Assembly (NCBI GenBank): GCA_024636295.1
Contig: JAGXHI010000007.1
Span: 1-64,000 of the forward strand
Reading direction: 5' to 3'
Source of the DNA: Desulfuromonadales bacterium
Lineage (GTDB): Bacteria > Desulfobacterota > Desulfuromonadia > Desulfuromonadales > JAGXHI01
DNA length: 64,000 bases
The translations under genes and the position numbers were made by a program. The notes under the pieces were generated by a model. The model ran no database searches. It saw nothing but the letters and a program-made list of their open reading frames with translations, and was not told where the DNA came from. Of this stretch, positions 9,424 through 18,910 are shown one piece after another (positions within the stretch are counted from its first letter, which is position 1; each line of letters opens with the position of its first letter).

Positions 9424-10758
9424 TTATCCCTCTTCTTTCAGCTTGCGCGAAAGGAGAGCATATCCCGCAATCCCCGCCATCAAAGAGGCGGCGAAAATTC
9501 CTACTTTCGCATCGGTGATCAGCTCATTCTGGCGAAAGGCCAGGTTGGTGATGAACAGGGACATGGTAAAGCCGATCCCTCCCAGCAGGCCGATACCCAG
9601 GATCTGGCTCCAGCGGACCCCCGACGGAAGCTCGCAGATTCCCAGACGCACCGCGAACCAGGAGAAAAGAGTGATTCCCAGCGGCTTGCCGAGCAGCAAC
9701 CCCAGTGCGACTCCGATTGTAACAGGATGACTCAGGGAGCCGGCGAGATCGGGGAGGCTGAGGGTCACTCCGGCGTTGGCCAGGGCGAAAATGGGCATGA
9801 CGCCGTAAATGACCCAGTTGTTCATCTCGTGCTCCATGCGCTGAAGGGGGCTGATGGCTTCGTGGCAGACATGCTCGAGGGCGAGAAGAATGCCTACTTT
9901 TTCCTCCTCCAGAAAGGGGCCATCTCCTTCTTCCGCCTCCCGGTACTCGTCAAGCAGTTGTTCGGTTTTCTTCAGAAATGCCTCGCGGGCGAACCGTGGG
10001 AGGATGGGAATGGTCATGCCGATGAGGACGCCGGCAACAGACGCATGAACTCCCGATTTGAGCATGGCCACCCAGAGGCAGAAGCCGACCAGGGCATAGA
10101 AGTTGGGACTCTGGATTTTCAGCCGGTTGCCTGTGAAGAGCACGAGCAGGAAAATCCCTGCCGCAGCCAGTGAGGCTTCCGAAATATCGCCGGTGTAAAA
10201 AAGAGCGATGACCAGCACCGCCCCGAGATCATCGACGATAGCAAGAGCTGTAAGAAAGATGGCCAATGAACGAGGAATCAGCTTGCCGAGCAGAGCCAGA
10301 ACTCCCAACGCAAAGGCGATATCCGTGGCCATGGGAATTCCCCATCCCATGGCCGCGGTCCCTTGGGGGTTCACCACGTAATAAATGAGAGCGGGGATAA
10401 CCATCCCTCCAAGAGCAGCAGCCATGGGCAGGGCGGCACGGCGCAGGCTCGCCAGTTCTCCGGCCATAAATTCCCGCTTAATCTCCAGGCCCACCACGAA
10501 GAAGAAAACCGCCATCAAACCATCGTTGATCCAGTGGTGCAGTGATTGGGTCAATCCGAATTCCCGGAAACCGATGCCGAGTTCGATCTCCCAGAAATGG
10601 TGATAAAAATCCCGGGCCGGGGAATTGGCTAGAATAAGCGCGAGAACGGTGGTGGCGAGAAGTACGATCCCGCCGGAAGCCTGGCGCTTGAAGAAATCCT
10701 CAAAAGGACGAAGCAACAGCGATAATCTGTACGGGAATTCTTCAAACCTCAGCGGCAT
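9424..10758 (-). CDS. nhaA: Na+/H+ antiporter NhaA
   Basis: Inner-membrane antiporter exporting Na+ in exchange for H+. The 444-residue protein shows the NhaA signatures FFFVVGLEIKREF near residue 80 and ALAIVDDLGAVLVIALFYT, which holds the Asp-Asp pair that binds Na+ and H+ in the E. coli enzyme. It is slightly longer than E. coli NhaA because of a charged cytoplasmic insertion near residues 270-310 (KKTEQLLDEYREAEEGD). The start is preceded by GGAAGGGAAG. It is transcribed divergently from the Mrp operon. Confidence 0.95.
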   Translation of the reverse strand: MPLRFEEFPYRLSLLLRPFEDFFKRQASGGIVLLATTVLALILANSPARDFYHHFWEIELGIGFREFGLTQSLHHWINDGLMAVFFFVVGLEIKREFMAGELASLRRAALPMAAALGGMVIPALIYYVVNPQGTAAMGWGIPMATDIAFALGVLALLGKLIPRSLAIFLTALAIVDDLGAVLVIALFYTGDISEASLAAAGIFLLVLFTGNRLKIQSPNFYALVGFCLWVAMLKSGVHASVAGVLIGMTIPILPRFAREAFLKKTEQLLDEYREAEEGDGPFLEEEKVGILLALEHVCHEAISPLQRMEHEMNNWVIYGVMPIFALANAGVTLSLPDLAGSLSHPVTIGVALGLLLGKPLGITLFSWFAVRLGICELPSGVRWSQILGIGLLGGIGFTMSLFITNLAFRQNELITDAKVGIFAASLMAGIAGYALLSRKLKEEG

Positions 10759-11081
10759 TGTTTCATCTTCCCTTCCAAGGAAATCCAGCGCATGGGCATT
10801 TATGAATCATGACGGCATCGCCATCCCCTGTGTGTCGCGACAGCATCAGAGGTTGGTTTGAGGACAAAAAACCAGATTAATTTTGACATTTCAGGCCAGG
10901 AAATCAACTGCGTAAATCAAAACCCATGGGATTTATGCAAGTACCGGTTAATCCGCCGCCGGGAAGAGGGCAGGTTATTTTACAAAGGGCGCCCTGTCAT
11001 ATAAACTCAAATAAGGAAATTTTTCCTCATGAGAACGGTTCTGGACGCCACCGCGGACCGCTCGATGATTCCGGATTCAGC
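10759..11081. other. divergent intergenic region between nhaA and mrpA
   Basis: 323 bases without a credible gene. It holds a perfect 10-bp palindrome AGGGCGCCCT (10986-10995), a short inverted repeat AGGAAA/TTTCCT (11014-11027) and a lone TTGACA hexamer (10883-10888) without a convincing -10 element. An open frame from 10926 runs into mrpA, but its residues before 11082 do not resemble MrpA. Li+/Na+-responsive RNA motifs are known upstream of some nhaA genes; I could not recognise one here. Confidence 0.5.
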
Positions 11082-13373
11082 ATGCTCTTCGCCCTTTCCG
11101 CAGTTTTTCTCATGGCCATGGCCGCCCCCTGGCTCGGGCGCCTGCCCTCCAGGATGGCAGGATGGGTCCTCTCGCTTGTTCCCCTGGCCCTGACCTTCTT
11201 TTTTTTAGGGAAACTCGGTGCAGTCGCCGACGGGAGAACCCTGACGGAGAGCTGGCCGTGGGTCCCGGGGCTGGGAGTCGACCTTTCTTTCTATCTGGAT
11301 GGCCTCAGCCTGATGTTCACACTTCTGATCACCGGGGTGGGCACGCTGATCTTCATCTACGCCGGCCGCTATTTTCATGAGGCGCCTGCCGGGCGTTTTT
11401 TTCTCTGGCTCTCGGTTTTCACAGGAGCCATGCTTGGCCTCGTTCTGGCCGGAAACCTGATCACACTCTTTGTTTTCTGGGAACTGACCAGCATCAGTTC
11501 CTATTTCCTCATCGCCACCGATCACAAAAAAGAAAGCGCCCGCAAAGCCGCCCTGCAGGCGCTTCTGGTGACGGGTCTTGGGGGGCAGGCGTTTCTGGCC
11601 GGGTCGCTCCTGCTGGGAATGGCGGGCGGAAGCCTGGAGATCGCCGACCTTCTGACCCGGGGGGAAGCGGTGCGCAGCCATGGACTCTATCTTCCCGCCC
11701 TGCTCCTGATTCTTGCGGGGGCTTTCACCAAGAGCGCCCAGGTTCCCTTCCACTTCTGGCTTCCCTCCGCCATGGAGGCGCCCACTCCGGTAAGCGCCTT
11801 TCTCCATTCGGTGACCATGGTGAAAGCCGGCGTCTATCTCCTTGCGCGCCTCAGTCCCGTCCTCGGGGGAACCGAGGCCTGGACGGTGACGGTCGCGGCC
11901 ATCGGTTGTGTGACCATGGTGGCGGGAGCCGTCATGGCGCTCTTTCAGTCGGACATGAAGCGCCTGCTGGCCTATTCCACTGTTAACGCCCTGGGAACCA
12001 TGGTCTTTCTTCTGGGCATCGGAACGGAAACTGCCGTTAAAGCGGCCATAGTTTACGTGCTGGTCCACTCCCTGTACAAGGGCGCCCTTTTCCTGGTCGC
12101 CGGGGTGGTGGACCACGAGACGGGCTCACGGAACGTCACCTCGCCGAGGCGGCTTTTTCGGAAAATGCCCATCATTGCATCGTCCGCGGTTCTGGCCGGC
12201 CTTTCCATGGCGGGCCTTCCACCGTTCTTCGGATACATCGGGAAGGAGCTCATCTACGAGGGCGCACTGAAGGCCCCTTTTGCAGGATTCCTCCTGCCGA
12301 CAGCCGCGGTGACGGCCAACCTCTTCCTTTTCGCCACCGCGGCGCTTCTGGTGCTGCGCCCATTTTTTGGAGGAACCGGCGAAACGCCCCCGTTTCACAT
12401 TTCGCCTCCGGAATTTTTTCTGGGACCGGCCATATTGGGGCTTTCAAGCCTGGCGGTCGGCATTTTCCCCGGCCTGGTGGATTCGACCCTGATCGCCGGG
12501 GCGACCAAATCGGTTCTTGCCCGCGAAATTCCGGTGCACCTGGCCCTGTGGCACGGGATCAACACGGCGTTTCTTCTGGGGATCCTCACCTTCGGAGCGG
12601 GCGTCCTGCTCTACGCCTTCCGTGATTCGCTGGAAAGGTGTTTACAGGGGGCGACGCGATTCGCCGCTCTTGGACCGGCCCGCTGGTATGAATGGTCCCT
12701 GGCGGTCCTGAACGGGACGGCGGTCCGCCAGACCCGCCTGCTCCAGCACGGCCGCCTGAACCTGTACGTCCTGATTCTTTTCATGACGATAGCGGGTCTT
12801 GGTCTTTATACGTTTTTCCGGGGGGAGGGAGGATGGGTGTTGCCGAACCTCCTCGACGCCCGGATCAGCGAGGCCACCGTCGCCGGACTGATCCTCGCCT
12901 CCGCGTTTCTGAGCATCGCTTCGCCCTCGCGACTCGCCGCCGTGGTCGCCATGGGCGGGGTGGGCTACGGAGTGGCCCTCATTTACGTGCAGTTCGGGGC
13001 GCCGGACGTGGCGATGACCCAGTTCGCCGTGGAGACCGTCACGGTCATCCTCTTCGTCCTGGTCATCCACCGCCTCCCTTCCTATGTCCGCCTCTCCTCC
13101 AGGACCAGCCGCATGCGCGACGGAATAATCGCCCTTGGGACCGGCGGACTGATGACGCTGCTCGTCCTGGCTGTACTGGAGACCGGAAACGAATCCCGTC
13201 TCTCCGGTTTTTTCGCCGAACAGGCCTATCCTGAGGGCCACGGGCGCAATATCGTCAATGTGATTCTTGTCGACTTCCGGGCGCTGGACACCATGGGAGA
13301 AATCACCGTGCTCAGCCTTGCTGGGCTCGGCGTTTACGGCCTGCTAAAAATCCGCAAGAGAAAAGAGGGGTGA
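11082..13373 (+). CDS. mrpA: Na+/H+ antiporter subunit MrpA (MnhA)
   Basis: Large membrane subunit of the Mrp multi-subunit Na+/H+ antiporter. It is homologous to the NuoL subunit of complex I through its first 500 residues and has the C-terminal MrpA domain. Start taken at ATG 11082 (MLFALSAVFLM), giving 763 residues, in the family range; the frame is open to 10926 but the extra residues look non-coding. Seen: the proton-channel segment KSAQVPFHFWLPSAMEAPTPVSAFLHS split over two helices, and the C-terminal segment NVILVDFRALDTMGEITVL. First gene of a seven-gene operon. Confidence 0.93.
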   Translation: MLFALSAVFLMAMAAPWLGRLPSRMAGWVLSLVPLALTFFFLGKLGAVADGRTLTESWPWVPGLGVDLSFYLDGLSLMFTLLITGVGTLIFIYAGRYFHEAPAGRFFLWLSVFTGAMLGLVLAGNLITLFVFWELTSISSYFLIATDHKKESARKAALQALLVTGLGGQAFLAGSLLLGMAGGSLEIADLLTRGEAVRSHGLYLPALLLILAGAFTKSAQVPFHFWLPSAMEAPTPVSAFLHSVTMVKAGVYLLARLSPVLGGTEAWTVTVAAIGCVTMVAGAVMALFQSDMKRLLAYSTVNALGTMVFLLGIGTETAVKAAIVYVLVHSLYKGALFLVAGVVDHETGSRNVTSPRRLFRKMPIIASSAVLAGLSMAGLPPFFGYIGKELIYEGALKAPFAGFLLPTAAVTANLFLFATAALLVLRPFFGGTGETPPFHISPPEFFLGPAILGLSSLAVGIFPGLVDSTLIAGATKSVLAREIPVHLALWHGINTAFLLGILTFGAGVLLYAFRDSLERCLQGATRFAALGPARWYEWSLAVLNGTAVRQTRLLQHGRLNLYVLILFMTIAGLGLYTFFRGEGGWVLPNLLDARISEATVAGLILASAFLSIASPSRLAAVVAMGGVGYGVALIYVQFGAPDVAMTQFAVETVTVILFVLVIHRLPSYVRLSSRTSRMRDGIIALGTGGLMTLLVLAVLETGNESRLSGFFAEQAYPEGHGRNIVNVILVDFRALDTMGEITVLSLAGLGVYGLLKIRKRKEG

Positions 13374-13376
13374 ACG

Positions 13377-13793
13377 ATGAAGTCACTCATTCTTTCAACC
13401 GCCGCGAAATACCTTCTCCCCATGCTGCTCCTCTTCTCCGCCTATCTGCTTTTGCGGGGGCATGACATGCCTGGGGGCGGTTTCACCGGAGGCTTGGTGG
13501 CGGCCGCCGGATTCTCCCTTCACGGATTCGCCTTCGGAATGTCCGATGCGAAACGGCTCCTGCCCGCCCGCCCCTTAAGACTGGTCGGGGCGGGACTTCT
13601 TCTTGTTCTTGGAAGCGGCGTTTTCGCCATGATGAAGGGCGATCCCTTCCTGACCGGTACATGGACGACTCTCACCCTGCCCGGGCCGGGCGAATGGAAG
13701 ATCGGGACCCCTCTTTTGTTCGACCTGGGCGTCTTTCTGGTGGTCATCGGCGCCACCCTGGCCGTCCTCCTCGGACTGGGGAGGGAGGATTGA
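13377..13793 (+). CDS. mrpB: Na+/H+ antiporter subunit MrpB
   Basis: 138-residue membrane subunit with about four membrane segments and the MnhB signature [19 protein letters not shown] near residues 25-44. It starts 3 bases after the mrpA stop and ends 1 base before mrpC. The order matches standard mrpABCDEFG operons, in which all seven subunits are needed for antiport. Confidence 0.95.
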   Translation: MKSLILSTAAKYLLPMLLLFSAYLLLRGHDMPGGGFTGGLVAAAGFSLHGFAFGMSDAKRLLPARPLRLVGAGLLLVLGSGVFAMMKGDPFLTGTWTTLTLPGPGEWKIGTPLLFDLGVFLVVIGATLAVLLGLGRED

Positions 13794-13794
13794 C

Positions 13795-14142
13795 ATGAAT
13801 GTCCTTCTGGCGATCGTCACAGGCGGTCTTTTCGGAGCCGGAGTATTCATGCTCTTGAGGCGCAATCCCTTTCGCCTGATCGTGGGACTGGCGCTTCTGG
13901 CGAATGCCATCAATCTGTTGATTTTTACCGCCGCCGGTCTGACCCGGGCCCGTCCGCCCCTGATCCCCACCGGCGCGGAAATCCCGCCGGAAAACATGGC
14001 CGATCCCCTCCCCCAAGCCCTTATCCTGACGGCCATCGTCATATCCTTCGGGCTGTTGGCTTTCACTATCGTCCTCTTCAGCCGCACCTTCGAAACCCTG
14101 AAGGTCAACGACTTTGCGGAGATGAAGGAGCGGGACGAATGA
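13795..14142 (+). CDS. mrpC: Na+/H+ antiporter subunit MrpC
   Basis: 115-residue NuoK-like subunit with three membrane segments. The family pattern GLALLANAINLLIFTAAGL is present in the second helix, and PLPQALILTAIVISFG is the segment that aligns with NuoK helix 3. Its stop codon overlaps the mrpD start. Confidence 0.95.
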   Translation: MNVLLAIVTGGLFGAGVFMLLRRNPFRLIVGLALLANAINLLIFTAAGLTRARPPLIPTGAEIPPENMADPLPQALILTAIVISFGLLAFTIVLFSRTFETLKVNDFAEMKERDE

Positions 14143-15635
14143 AGCCGCTTCTGATCCTGCCCATCCTTCTGCCCCTGGGCTTTGCGGCCTTGTCGCTCTT
14201 TTTCCTCCACATGCGGCGAGTACAGCGCCTTCTGAGCGTCGTGGGGATGACCTCCCTGCTGGTTGCGGCCCTCTTTCTTCTCCAGTTCGTATGGCGGCAG
14301 GGAATCGGGGTCGTTCAGATCGGAGACTGGCCGGCGCCGTTCGGCATCAGCCTGGTTGCCGATCTCTTCAGCGCCATCATGATCGTTCTGGCCGCCCTTA
14401 TGGGTCTTTCGGTATCGATCTATTCTCTTGCGGACATCGACGCCCCGCGGGAAGGCGCAGGATACCATCCCCTGCTTCATTTTCTTCTTATGGGCGTCTG
14501 CGGAGCCTTTCTCACGGGAGATATCTTCAACCTTTACGTCTGGTTCGAGGTGATGCTGATGGCCTCCTTCGCGCTGATGGCGCTCGGGGGCCGCAGGCTG
14601 CAGCTCGAAGGGTCCGTCAAATATGTCATTCTGAGCCTCATCGCCTCTTCCCTGTTCCTCTCGGCGGTGGGAATCCTCTACGGTTTGACGGGGACTTTGA
14701 ACATGGCGGACCTTGTCGGCCGCCTCTCCGCATCTCCCGTGCACCTGGTCAACACCCTGGCGGTCCTTTTCCTGATCGCCTTCGGCATCAAGTCGGCCCT
14801 CTTTCCACTCTTTTTCTGGCTACCGGCTTCTTATCATACGCCTCCTGTGCCGGTTTCCGCACTTTTTGCCGGTCTGCTGACGAAGGTGGGAATCTACGCT
14901 CTGATTCGCGTATTCACCCTCCTCTTCAACCAGGAAGCCGGATACACGCATTCCCTTATCCTGATCGTCTCCGGATTGACCATGATAACCGGCATCCTGG
15001 GAGCCGTGGCCCAGAATGATTTCCGGCGAATCCTCTCCTTCAATATCATCAGTCACTCCGGGTACATGATCATGGGGCTTGGTCTATTCACTCCGCTGGC
15101 GCTGGCAGGGTCTGTCTTTTATATCATTCACCACATCATCGTCATCACCACCCTCTTTCTGGTCAGCGGGGTGGTCCGCAGGCTGCAAGGCAGCTTGCAG
15201 TTACCGGAGATGGGGGGACTCTACGCGCAGGCGCCCTGGCTTTCGCTGATTTTCCTGGTGGCGGCTTTTTCCCTGGCGGGCGTGCCTCCCCTCTCCGGCT
15301 TCTGGGGCAAGCTCATCCTGGTTCAGGCGAGCTTATCGGCGGAGAATTACCTGATTGCCGCCACGGCGCTCATGGTGGGCCTGCTTACCCTCTACTCCAT
15401 GAGCATCGTCTGGGGCAAGGCTTTCTGGGGAACTCCCCCCGACGGCAAGGCGCCGGTCCGGATCCTCACGATCCGGGAATCCGTCCCTTATTATCTTCCC
15501 ATGGCCGTCCTTGTCCTTCTGACCATAGGCATCAGCGTGGCGGCCGGGCCTGTCCTGACTCTCTCGACCCGGACCGCCGACCAACTCCTCGATCCAACCG
15601 CTTATGTGCGAGCCGTTCTAGGAGAAAAGCCATGA
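14139..15635 (+). CDS. mrpD: Na+/H+ antiporter subunit MrpD
   Basis: 498-residue NuoL/M/N-type subunit with about fourteen membrane segments. Seen: GDIFNLYVWFEVMLMASFAL, where the Glu of helix 5 is essential in characterised Mrp, and the lysine-bearing helix FGIKSALFPLFFWLPASYH. Both ends overlap neighbours by four bases (mrpC and mrpE), so translation is probably coupled through this part of the operon. Confidence 0.95.
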   Translation: MKPLLILPILLPLGFAALSLFFLHMRRVQRLLSVVGMTSLLVAALFLLQFVWRQGIGVVQIGDWPAPFGISLVADLFSAIMIVLAALMGLSVSIYSLADIDAPREGAGYHPLLHFLLMGVCGAFLTGDIFNLYVWFEVMLMASFALMALGGRRLQLEGSVKYVILSLIASSLFLSAVGILYGLTGTLNMADLVGRLSASPVHLVNTLAVLFLIAFGIKSALFPLFFWLPASYHTPPVPVSALFAGLLTKVGIYALIRVFTLLFNQEAGYTHSLILIVSGLTMITGILGAVAQNDFRRILSFNIISHSGYMIMGLGLFTPLALAGSVFYIIHHIIVITTLFLVSGVVRRLQGSLQLPEMGGLYAQAPWLSLIFLVAAFSLAGVPPLSGFWGKLILVQASLSAENYLIAATALMVGLLTLYSMSIVWGKAFWGTPPDGKAPVRILTIRESVPYYLPMAVLVLLTIGISVAAGPVLTLSTRTADQLLDPTAYVRAVLGEKP

Positions 15636-16120
15636 AGAGGATCAGTATTTTCCTGGGGAATATTTTTCTGCCGTTCATCTGGATGGCCCTTACGGGACAA
15701 TTCACGGCAGGCAACTTCTTCATCGGGGTTCTGCTGAGTTCATTTGCGCTCTGGGTGGCGGCGCCGCAAAGGGAAATCCTTGTTCTGAACTCTCTGGTCC
15801 GACTCTGGCGCTGGCTGCTCTTCTTCCTTTTTTTTCTCTGGGAGCTGACGCTCGCAAGCCTTCGGGTGGTTCACGACATTCTCACCCCTCGCCACAGGAT
15901 GCGTCCCGCGATCATCGCCGTTCCCCTGGAGATCCGAAAGGATATTGAGATCACTCTCCTTGCGAACCTGCTCACCATGACGCCGGGAACCCTGAGCCTC
16001 GAGGTATCGCCGGGAAGTGATGTTCTTTATGTCCATGCCATGTATGTCGATGACATCGAGGAATTCCGAAGGATGGTCAAGGAGAAATATGAAAAGCGCG
16101 TCCAGAGGGTGCTGGAATGA
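15632..16120 (+). CDS. mrpE: Na+/H+ antiporter subunit MrpE
   Basis: 162-residue subunit with two or three N-terminal membrane helices and a cytoplasmic domain. It carries the MrpE pattern ANLLTMTPGTLSLEVSPGSD followed by LYVHAMYVDD. Overlaps mrpD and mrpF by four bases each. Confidence 0.93.
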   Translation: MKRISIFLGNIFLPFIWMALTGQFTAGNFFIGVLLSSFALWVAAPQREILVLNSLVRLWRWLLFFLFFLWELTLASLRVVHDILTPRHRMRPAIIAVPLEIRKDIEITLLANLLTMTPGTLSLEVSPGSDVLYVHAMYVDDIEEFRRMVKEKYEKRVQRVLE

Positions 16121-16389
16121 TCGTTGATTTCGTGGCATTCTGGGTGGTCCTGCCGATGCTCAGTCTGGCGCTCGTGCTCGCATTCATACGGCTGGCCATC
16201 GGCCCGACCCTGCCCGACCGAGTGGTCGCCTTTGAGCTGATCGCCATACTTCTGGCAGGCGTTATCGTGGTGTATGCGGTTCTCGGCGAGCATTCGGCCT
16301 TATTCGACGTGGCGAGCGTCTGGGCAATCATCTCTTTCCTGAGTGTCGTGGCTATCGCCTATTACATCGAGAAAGCGAGAAAACCATGA
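16117..16389 (+). CDS. mrpF: Na+/H+ antiporter subunit MrpF
   Basis: 90-residue membrane protein with three helices. The segment AFIRLAIGPTLPDRVVAFEL around residues 23-42 is the conserved MrpF/PhaF core, including the Asp needed for Na+ tolerance in Bacillus. Overlaps mrpE and mrpG by four bases. Confidence 0.94.
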   Translation: MIVDFVAFWVVLPMLSLALVLAFIRLAIGPTLPDRVVAFELIAILLAGVIVVYAVLGEHSALFDVASVWAIISFLSVVAIAYYIEKARKP

Positions 16390-16808
16390 TGGAAATTCTC
16401 ATCGCCGCCCTCCTTATCCTGGGCGCCTCCTTCATGCTTATCGCCGCCATCGGGATCCTGAAAATGCCCGATCTCTACATGCGCATGTCCGTCAACACCA
16501 AATCGGTGACCCTCGGCATGGGGTTTCTGCTTCTGGCCCTCGTCCTCCATTTCCATGAGATCGGAGTGGCCAGTCGCGCCCTGGCCACACTGGTCTTCAT
16601 CGCCATGACCGCACCGATTTCATCCCATCTTATCGGGCGTGCCGCGTACCTGAGCGGCGTTGAACTGTGGAGCGAAACCCGGAGGGATGAGCTTGGAGAT
16701 CTCTACCAGAGGCGTCCCATGTCCATGGAGCAGGTTCTGTTCAGCGAGAACCCGCCGCATTCCATGGATTTGGAACAGGAAGAAAAAGATACTGAAGATA
16801 ATTTTTGA
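16386..16808 (+). CDS. mrpG: Na+/H+ antiporter subunit MrpG
   Basis: 140-residue subunit with three membrane segments. It carries the MrpG pattern GILKMPDLYMRMSVNTKSVT near residue 22 and PISSHLIGRAAYLSGV, followed by an acidic cytoplasmic tail (LEQEEKDTEDNF). Last gene of the Mrp set; mgtE starts 35 bases later on the same strand and is probably cotranscribed. Confidence 0.94.
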   Translation: MMEILIAALLILGASFMLIAAIGILKMPDLYMRMSVNTKSVTLGMGFLLLALVLHFHEIGVASRALATLVFIAMTAPISSHLIGRAAYLSGVELWSETRRDELGDLYQRRPMSMEQVLFSENPPHSMDLEQEEKDTEDNF

Positions 16809-16843
16809 TTCTGCAATCAACCCTTCGGAAAAAGAGCATTGAA

Positions 16844-18163
16844 ATGCCGGAAACTCCCCTTCCCATAGATGATCTTCAGACGCTGCGACAACAATTGAGC
16901 GAGCTCGATGTCCTGAGCATCGCCGACGATCTGGCCCGCCTGGAACCGGCGGAACGGGCCAAGGTCTTCCGGCTGCTCCCCAAGGGAAAGGCGCTGGGAG
17001 TTTTCCAGCTTCTCGATGCCGCCCACCAGGAGGAGCTGCTCATGGGACTGCGCCAGGAGCAGGTGCTGCGCCTGGTGCAGGAGATGGATCCGGACGACCG
17101 GGCGCGCCTGTTCGACGAGATGCCGGCCACCGTGGTACGAAAGATGCTGGCGGGGCTGAGTCCGCGCGAGCGGCGGGACACCGCCATGCTCCTCGGCTAT
17201 CCGGATGAGTCCGCGGGCCGAATCATGACTCCGAGGCTGATCCGGCTCGTCCCCACCATGACCGCCGCCGAGGCCCTGGACCGGGTCAGACGCCGGGCAG
17301 GCACCGCCGAAACCCTCTATGCCCTGCCGGTTACCGACGAAGAGATGCGCCTGATCGGTATGATCGAACTCAAGGATCTGGTGCTGGCGGAACCGGAAAC
17401 TCCGGTGGGCGAGATCATGAACAGCGAAACCCATGTGGTGCGGGTGGATGACGATCAGGAAAAGGTGGCCCGGCTTATTCAGGCGGCCGATATTCTGGCG
17501 GCGCCGGTCGTTGATCTGGAGGGAAGGCTGGTGGGCATGGTCACGGTCGATGACGCCATGGATGTTCTGGGGGCGGAAGAGGGGGAAGACCTTGCCCGCA
17601 CCGGCGCCTCCGAACCGCTGAGGCGCCCCTATTTTTCCGCCTCCATCTTTCGTCTGGCCCGCAGCCGGGCCGTCTGGCTTCTGATGTTGTCGGTTGCCGC
17701 CATTCTGACCGTGAATGTTCTGAACGCTTTCGAAAATACGCTCGAATCGGCAGTCGTCCTGGCGCTTTTCATACCCCTGCTGATCGGAACGGGAGGCAAT
17801 GCAGGCGCTCAGTCTGCAACCACGATTGTCCGCAGCATGGCCGTAAACGACATACGGCCGGAGGACTTCCTGAGGGTCGTGCTTCGCGAAGGGCGGGTGG
17901 GGCTGCTTCTGGGGGTCATGCTCGGCACGCTGGCTTATCCGCCGGTGTGGTATTTCGTCGGCGGCGCCCTCGCCTCGATCATCTCCCTGACCCTGATCAC
18001 CGTCTGCACCCTCGCATCCCTGGTCGGATCCCTGATGCCCCTGATCGCCCGAAAGGTGGGAGTCGATCCGGCGGTGGTCAGCGCGCCCTTCGTCACGACC
18101 ATTGTCGACGCCACGGGACTGCTGGTCTATTTTCTCATCGCCAGGGCGATTCTGGGAATTTAG
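16844..18163 (+). CDS. mgtE: magnesium transporter MgtE
   Basis: Mg2+ channel of the inner membrane, 439 residues from ATG 16844; a TTG at 16805 would overlap mrpG. Domains: N-terminal helical superhelix (about 1-130, with repeats such as MDPDDRARLFDEMP), paired CBS domains (about 130-255, with DESAGRIMTPRLI) that sense cytoplasmic Mg2+ in characterised MgtE, and five membrane helices. The pore signature LIGTGGNAGAQSATTIVRSM is present. Its place directly behind mrpG suggests joint expression with the Na+/H+ antiporter. Confidence 0.94.
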   Translation: MPETPLPIDDLQTLRQQLSELDVLSIADDLARLEPAERAKVFRLLPKGKALGVFQLLDAAHQEELLMGLRQEQVLRLVQEMDPDDRARLFDEMPATVVRKMLAGLSPRERRDTAMLLGYPDESAGRIMTPRLIRLVPTMTAAEALDRVRRRAGTAETLYALPVTDEEMRLIGMIELKDLVLAEPETPVGEIMNSETHVVRVDDDQEKVARLIQAADILAAPVVDLEGRLVGMVTVDDAMDVLGAEEGEDLARTGASEPLRRPYFSASIFRLARSRAVWLLMLSVAAILTVNVLNAFENTLESAVVLALFIPLLIGTGGNAGAQSATTIVRSMAVNDIRPEDFLRVVLREGRVGLLLGVMLGTLAYPPVWYFVGGALASIISLTLITVCTLASLVGSLMPLIARKVGVDPAVVSAPFVTTIVDATGLLVYFLIARAILGI

Positions 18164-18250
18164 ACGCGGATTTAATTGCGTGCGTCGGCCAATGCACCTA
18201 TTCGAGAACGGAAAAGGGATTCCTGGCGTGGTCGATCATCCTGTGGCAGA

Positions 18251-18904
18251 ATGCGTCTTATGAATCGAAGTACGGAATATGAAAAATTCCTGGCGGCCGT
18301 AAAGTTCTGGAAATTCTTTCTCCTGTTATTCTTTTGCCTGCTTCCTCTCCTACAGGCCTGCAAAGAGAATCGCCTTCAACCCCTTGGCGCCAATGCCGTC
18401 GTTCTGGCTTTCGGAGACAGCCTGACCTGGGGGACCGGGGCGAAGCGGGGCGAGGATTATCCTGCGGTGCTGGAAAGCCTTCTGAACCGTCAGGTGGTCA
18501 ACGCCGGGAGACCGGGAGAGACGTCTGCTGAAGGGCTGGAGCGTCTGCCTCGGATTCTGGAAGAACACCGGCCCGGGCTGGTGATTCTCACCCACGGGGG
18601 CAACGATTTCCTCCGGCGCCTTGATCCCTCCGGAACCAGGGAAAACATCGCGGCGATGGTTCACCTTGTCCGGGAGACCGGAAGTGAAGTCCTTCTCGTG
18701 GGTGTTCCAAGGCCCGGGCTTTTTCTCAAGGCCGACCCCCTTTACGAGGAGATCGCCTCCCGGTTCGATGCGCCCTGCGAGGAGGACCTGCTCGGTGAAA
18801 TCCTCTCCGACCGTTCTCTGAAGAGCGACGCCATCCATCCCAACGCCGAGGGCTACGCCCGAATGGCGCGGCAAATTTCCGAATGGATTCCCCTCGCTCC
18901 CTGA
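18251..18904 (+). CDS. SGNH/GDSL-family lipoprotein esterase (TesA-like)
   Basis: Predicted lipid-anchored esterase or lysophospholipase. From ATG 18251 (or ATG 18260) a hydrophobic stretch ends in a lipobox LLQAC at about residue 37, so LspA should process it. SGNH blocks follow in order: GDSLTWG (Ser), the NAGRPGETSAEG loop (Gly), THGGNDFL (Asn) and SDAIHPN (Asp and His). The substrate cannot be inferred. It follows mgtE by about 90 bases and converges with the OsmC gene, the two stops being only 6 bases apart. Confidence 0.85.
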   Translation: MRLMNRSTEYEKFLAAVKFWKFFLLLFFCLLPLLQACKENRLQPLGANAVVLAFGDSLTWGTGAKRGEDYPAVLESLLNRQVVNAGRPGETSAEGLERLPRILEEHRPGLVILTHGGNDFLRRLDPSGTRENIAAMVHLVRETGSEVLLVGVPRPGLFLKADPLYEEIASRFDAPCEEDLLGEILSDRSLKSDAIHPNAEGYARMARQISEWIPLAP

Positions 18905-18910
18905 GCGTTT

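Noticed and set aside
10926..11081. N-terminal extension of mrpA
   Set aside because: In frame, but the residues are polar and unlike MrpA; the hydrophobic start MLFALSAVFLM at 11082 fits the family.
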